Shown: piece after piece, positions 62,303-64,000 of the stretch | Layout: each line of letters opens with the position of its first letter | Numbering within the stretch: the stretch's first letter is position 1 | Source of the DNA: Paracidovorax cattleyae | GTDB lineage: Bacteria; Pseudomonadota; Gammaproteobacteria; Burkholderiales; Burkholderiaceae_C | DNA: 64,000 bases | NCBI RefSeq assembly: GCF_900104515.1 | Contig: NZ_FNJL01000015.1 | Coordinates: 62,001 to 126,000 of the forward strand | Direction: 5' to 3' | Translations under genes and position numbers: made by a program | The notes under the pieces: model-generated | What the model was told of the DNA's origin: nothing | Databases searched by the model: none | Seen by the model: only the letters and a program-made list of their open reading frames with translations

Positions 62303-64000
62303 ATGTTGTACCCCCAGGAATTTGATGTCATCGTCGTCGGCGGAGGCCATGCCGGCACTGAAGCCGCATTGGCTGCTGCCCGCATGGGCGGCAGGACACT
62401 GCTGCTCACCCACAATATCGAGACGCTGGGCCAGATGAGCTGCAACCCGAGTATCGGGGGCATCGGCAAGGGCCATCTCGTGAAGGAGGTGGACGCGCTG
62501 GGCGGTGCCATGGCGCTGGCGACGGACGAGGGCGGCATCCAGTTCCGCATCCTCAACAGCTCCAAGGGCCCGGCCGTGCGGGCCACGCGCGCGCAGGCGG
62601 ACCGCATCCTGTACAAGGCCGCCATCCGCCGCATGCTGGAGAACCAGCCCAACCTGTGGCTTTTCCAGCAGGCCGTGGACGACCTGATGGTGGAGGGCGA
62701 CCGCGTGGTGGGTGCCGTCACGCAGGTGGGCATTCGGTTCCGGTCCCGCACCGTGGTGCTGACCGCGGGCACCTTCCTGGACGGCAAGATCCACGTCGGC
62801 CTGAACAACTACTCCGCCGGCCGGGCAGGGGACCCGCCTGCCGTGTCGCTCAGCGCGCGCCTGAAGGAGTTGCAACTGCCCCAGGGGCGGCTCAAGACCG
62901 GCACACCGCCGCGCATCGACGGCCGCAGCATCGATTTCAGCCAGTGCGAGGAACAGCCCGGTGACGGCATGCCTGGCGGCGTGAACGAAGGCACCCTGCC
63001 GGTGTTCAGCTTCATGGGCAACACGGCGATGCACCCGCGCCAGGTGCCGTGCTGGATCACGCACACCAACGAGCGCACGCACGAGATCATCCGGTCGGGT
63101 TTCGACCGCAGCCCGATGTTCACCGGCAAGATCGAGGGCGTGGGGCCGCGCTACTGCCCGAGCGTGGAAGACAAGATCAACCGCTTTGCCGACAAGGACA
63201 GCCACCAGATCTTCCTGGAGCCGGAAGGGCTGGCCACGCACGAGTTCTATCCCAACGGTATTTCCACCAGCCTGCCGTTCGACGTGCAGTACGATCTGGT
63301 GCGCTCGATGCGCGGCCTGGAGAACGCCCACATCCTGCGCCCCGGCTACGCCATCGAGTACGACTACTTCGACCCGCGCTCGCTCAAGAGCAGCTTCGAG
63401 ACGCGCCAGATCCAGGGGCTCTTCTTCGCCGGGCAGATCAATGGCACGACGGGCTACGAGGAAGCAGCCGCGCAGGGCCTGTTCGCGGGCATCAATGCCG
63501 CGCTGCAGTGCCGTGGCGAGTCCGCCTGGTTGCCGCGCCGCGACGAGGCCTACCTGGGCGTGCTGGTGGACGACCTCATCACCAAGGGTGTGACCGAACC
63601 GTATCGCATGTTCACCAGCCGGGCCGAGTTCCGGCTGCAGCTGCGGGAAGACAACGCAGACATGCGGCTGACCGAAGCAGGGCGCCGCATGGGCCTGGTG
63701 GACGACACGCGGTGGGATGCGTTCAGCCGCAAGCGCGACGCGGTGGCCCGGGAAACCGAACGTCTGAAGTCCACATGGGTCAATCCCCGCAACCTGCCCG
63801 CAGAGGAGTCGGTCCGGGTGCTGGGCAAGGCCATCGAGCACGAATACAACCTGTTCGATCTGCTGCGCCGGCCGGATGTCACCTATGAAGCCCTGACGGG
63901 AATGGATGGCGGCAAGTACGCCAGTGCCGCTGTTTCACGTGAAACACTCGGTGAACTGAGCGTGCCGGTGATCGAGCAGGTGGAGATCGAAGCCAAGTAC
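62303..64000 (+). CDS. mnmG: tRNA uridine-5-carboxymethylaminomethyl modification enzyme MnmG, partial
   Basis: MnmG (GidA) with MnmE makes the cmnm5U34 modification of tRNA wobble uridines. The first 566 residues are in the window. The FAD-binding motif [21 protein letters not shown] is at about 10-30; [21 protein letters not shown] and [12 protein letters not shown] follow, with the active-site cysteine in QMSCNPS and the second conserved cysteine region [12 protein letters not shown]. The ATG at 62303 precedes the normal start [12 protein letters not shown]. The usual downstream neighbours are rsmG, parA and parB, which would be outside. A parS site within the gene encodes VSRET. Confidence 0.97.
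   Translation, partial: MLYPQEFDVIVVGGGHAGTEAALAAARMGGRTLLLTHNIETLGQMSCNPSIGGIGKGHLVKEVDALGGAMALATDEGGIQFRILNSSKGPAVRATRAQADRILYKAAIRRMLENQPNLWLFQQAVDDLMVEGDRVVGAVTQVGIRFRSRTVVLTAGTFLDGKIHVGLNNYSAGRAGDPPAVSLSARLKELQLPQGRLKTGTPPRIDGRSIDFSQCEEQPGDGMPGGVNEGTLPVFSFMGNTAMHPRQVPCWITHTNERTHEIIRSGFDRSPMFTGKIEGVGPRYCPSVEDKINRFADKDSHQIFLEPEGLATHEFYPNGISTSLPFDVQYDLVRSMRGLENAHILRPGYAIEYDYFDPRSLKSSFETRQIQGLFFAGQINGTTGYEEAAAQGLFAGINAALQCRGESAWLPRRDEAYLGVLVDDLITKGVTEPYRMFTSRAEFRLQLREDNADMRLTEAGRRMGLVDDTRWDAFSRKRDAVARETERLKSTWVNPRNLPAEESVRVLGKAIEHEYNLFDLLRRPDVTYEALTGMDGGKYASAAVSRETLGELSVPVIEQVEIEAKY
63931..63946. promoter_or_regulatory. parS site, perfect, inside mnmG
   Basis: TGTTTCACGTGAAACA is the exact consensus. 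It forces the codons GTT TCA CGT GAA ACA, of which TCA and CGT are uncommon in this genome, so the site has been kept inside coding DNA. Confidence 0.95.

Overview
The window is a 64 kb piece of a GC-rich betaproteobacterial chromosome, most probably a Comamonadaceae member close to Acidovorax. The inference rests on the replication gene cluster rpmH-rnpA-yidD-yidC diverging from dnaA-dnaN-gyrB, on mnmG at the far end, and on the character of the proteins (GyrB with the long Gram-negative insert, a BktB-type thiolase, a Czc efflux system). No rRNA, tRNA, CRISPR array or intact insertion sequence was seen.

Layout. 0-10 kb: end of a peptide-type ABC binding protein gene, then the protein-insertion and RNA-processing genes on the minus strand and dnaA, dnaN, gyrB on the plus strand. 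10-12 kb is accessory: an Mrr-like restriction endonuclease, a 5'-truncated rtcA remnant and a 98-base perfect-armed inverted repeat. 12-31 kb is mostly metabolism and signalling: OsmC, a ferredoxin, homoserine dehydrogenase behind a Thr/Ile-coding attenuator, DinG, a MocR-type regulator with a palindromic operator, a broken LysR gene, leuA behind a leader peptide rich in rare CTA leucine codons, an NlpC/P60 lipoprotein, DAHP synthase, and a 1499-residue PAS/GAF/GGDEF/EAL protein.

30.8-32 kb has no gene. It carries two 69-base direct repeats, 557 bases apart, each with the architecture of a bacterial origin unwinding element: a DnaA box (TTGTCCACA), a GC-rich spacer of exactly 12 bases, a run of TAG/TAC trinucleotides and an AT-rich flank. 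Further near-consensus DnaA boxes lie beside the second copy. I propose it as the functional oriC, or part of it, about 27 kb from dnaA. Three parS sites (two perfect 16-mers) lie at 59.0, 62.1 and 63.9 kb, two of them inside genes, which fits an origin-proximal centromere zone.

32-47.5 kb: PagL lipid A deacylase, a Spy-like protein, RdgC, an SpmA-SpmB-like membrane protein, small proteins, a thiolase, an AlbA_2/Schlafen-like protein, a copper module (copZ-cueR diverging from copA) and a chemotaxis receptor. Two cassettes look like type VI secretion peptidoglycan amidase effectors with their immunity genes: a BPSL0067/Tae2-like pair at 36.8-37.7 kb, and an AT-rich Tae4-like operon at 45.8-47.4 kb with several small membrane or periplasmic partners joined by ATGA overlaps. 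No structural T6SS genes lie in the window. 47.6-55.7 kb is a czcCBA metal efflux operon on the minus strand facing a divergent response-regulator/histidine-kinase pair. 55.7-64 kb holds NIPSNAP, an old-yellow-enzyme reductase, tauABC, a beta-class GST, a YkgJ-type protein with an FMN reductase, and the start of mnmG.

Recurrent regulatory themes are transcription attenuation of two amino-acid genes, divergent regulator/target pairs (LysR/SnoaL, CueR/CopA, CzcRS/CzcCBA) and translational coupling by 4-base overlaps.
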